A stretch of DNA of 64,000 nucleotides from Oceanibaculum indicum P24. GTDB lineage: Bacteria > Pseudomonadota > Alphaproteobacteria > Oceanibaculales > Oceanibaculaceae. Below are positions 63,270 to 64,000 of this stretch, piece by piece. The notes under the pieces were generated by a model. That model searched no databases and was not told the origin of the DNA. It worked only from the letters and a program-made list of their open reading frames with translations. Location: NCBI RefSeq assembly GCF_000299935.1, contig NZ_AMRL01000019.1, forward strand, positions 1-64,000. Reading direction: 5' to 3'. Every line of letters begins with the position of its first letter. The first letter of the stretch is position 1. Both the position numbers and the translations under genes were made by a program.

Positions 63270-63584
63270 CTATTTCCGCCGGCTGCCGAGATAGGTGCGC
63301 AGCGCGGCTTCCGTACCCTTCGGCCCCAGATAGGCCAGCACCCCGATGGCGGCGGTATGCGGCCAGCCGGTCAGCCCCAGATAATCGGCGACGCCCTGCC
63401 CCACCACCGCCATGGCGATGGCGATCGTCAGTTCGTACACCAGCAGCAGCGACCAGAATTTCCGCTGCTTGCGCCGCACCTCTTCCACATGCCAGATCAG
63501 CCTGCCAAGGCAGGCGACCAGGAAGGCAATCGCCAGCGCGAACATCGATTCGCGGATCGGCGGCGGCACATTATCGATCGGCAT
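63270..63584 (-). CDS. Phage holin-like small membrane protein
   Basis: A 104-residue protein with about three hydrophobic segments (FALAIAFLVACLGRLIW, LLLVYELTIAIAMAVVGQGV and WPHTAAIGVLAYLGP) and a basic C-terminus. This is the size and layout of phage holins of the lysis S type. It lies 9 bases upstream of the endolysin gene. Together with the 3-TM holin-like protein it forms a lysis cassette with a leftward transcript. GGGAGGGATGA lies directly before the ATG. Confidence 0.75.
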   Translation of the reverse strand: MPIDNVPPPIRESMFALAIAFLVACLGRLIWHVEEVRRKQRKFWSLLLVYELTIAIAMAVVGQGVADYLGLTGWPHTAAIGVLAYLGPKGTEAALRTYLGSRRK

Positions 63585-63605
63585 TCATCCCTCCCTTCAG
63601 ACAAA

Positions 63606-63637
63606 CGAAAACCCGCCTCCCTTGCGGCAGGCGGGCT
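63606..63637 (-). terminator. Terminator between the methylase gene and the lysis cassette
   Basis: On the minus strand CCCGCCT (63635-63629), a 10-base loop, then AGGCGGG (63618-63612) is followed by TTTTCGTTT. It lies about 23 bases after the methylase stop and would end that transcript before the holin gene unless read through or antiterminated. Confidence 0.75.
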
Positions 63638-63659
63638 GGTCTGGCGGGAGGGGTGCCTC

Positions 63660-64000
63660 CTACCAGAGCGTGGCTTGCGGACTCGTCAGCGCGGCGGTGG
63701 CATTGGCGGAGGTGATGATCAGTTCAGTCACCCGCTTACCCTCACCGCCCGCGACCGTGTAGGTGGTCTCGACCGGCTGCATCGGGAAGTCACTGAAGAT
63801 ATCCCGCACCGCCTCATGGTCGTTCAGCGACAGCACGAAGCCGCCGGCAATATCGGCCAGCTGTTTCGCCATGGCGTTGAACTCGTCGCGCCCGAAGATC
63901 GGACCGTAATCTGTCTCGCACCCGTAATACGGCGGGTCGAGATAGAACAGCGTCTCCGCCGTGTCGTACCGCGTGATGAACTCCGACCAGGGCAGGCACT
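63660..64000 (-). CDS. DNA adenine methylase, D12 class (5' end off window)
   Basis: The frame is open to the right edge (113 residues seen). The catalytic motif DPPYYG is present in ETLFYLDPPYYGCETDYG, followed by FNAMAKQLADIAGGFVLSLN and ERVTELIITS-like sequence at the C-terminal end (read as GKRVTELIITS). The motif and the residues after it match the D12-class N6-adenine methyltransferases often carried by phages. The N-terminal half and the SAM-binding FxGxG motif lie beyond the window, so the length is unknown. Confidence 0.85.
   Translation of the reverse strand, partial: CLPWSEFITRYDTAETLFYLDPPYYGCETDYGPIFGRDEFNAMAKQLADIAGGFVLSLNDHEAVRDIFSDFPMQPVETTYTVAGGEGKRVTELIITSANATAALTSPQATLW

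Overview
The window is about 64 kb of GC-rich chromosomal DNA from an alphaproteobacterium, probably near the Rhodospirillales. This placement rests on gene content read by eye (rluD beside rpoH, a MipZ-type ATPase, a hisZ-purA pair, a GTTC-N7-GTTC SOS box, many GTG starts), not on a search.

Layout. (1) 1-4680: right part of an integrated element. A TPR protein runs off the left edge (possibly a HEPN-type toxin). Then come a nested inverted-repeat region, a MerR-like regulator, a Rep_trans-like replication initiator, a small protein and a large serine recombinase whose reading frame ends inside a tRNA-Glu(CTC) gene. (2) 4.8-13.6 kb: core genes (threonine aldolase, rluD, rpoH), a membrane protein with a large membrane-anchored pseudokinase, then purA and hisZ. 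(3) 13.7-16.1 kb: a BtuB-like TonB receptor under a cobalamin riboswitch. (4) 16.2-25.1 kb: a flavin reductase and a leftward block of ppx, ppk, SDR, hda-like, AI-2E transporter, CDP-alcohol phosphatidyltransferase and DUF2066. (5) 25.2-38.5 kb: purM-purN, glmU/gph, an FAD oxidoreductase, a molybdopterin oxidoreductase, mipZ-VWA-J-domain genes, a phosphofructokinase, TIGR02444 and an SOS-controlled Y-family polymerase. (6) 38.5-47.3 kb: a soluble chemoreceptor, a sugar-nucleotide operon (galU, ugd, pgm/manB), purE-purK and glutathione reductase. (7) 47.4-58.2 kb: an accessory catabolic region with a TcuA-like flavoprotein, two FCD/GntR regulators, a LigI-like amidohydrolase, a complete TRAP transporter and a PaaK-like ligase. 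Among these sit a second chemoreceptor and an orphan Nif11-type peptide precursor. (8) 58.3-60.5 kb: a two-component pair. (9) 60.7-64.0 kb: the edge of a phage-like region with a lipoprotein, a zinc-ribbon protein, a compact operator/promoter/leader module encoding a 25-residue peptide and an HTH protein, an AT-rich GIY-YIG-like gene, a convergent holin/endolysin cassette and a truncated DNA adenine methylase.

The most unusual items are the free-standing Nif11-type precursor at about 50 kb, the structured leader with a 25-codon ORF at 61.6-61.8 kb, the nested inverted repeats before the element's rep gene, the serine recombinase that borrows its C-terminus from tRNA-Glu, the pseudokinase lacking its HRD and DFG aspartates, and two copies of a composite palindromic repeat 18 kb apart. 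No CRISPR array, rRNA or insertion sequence was seen.
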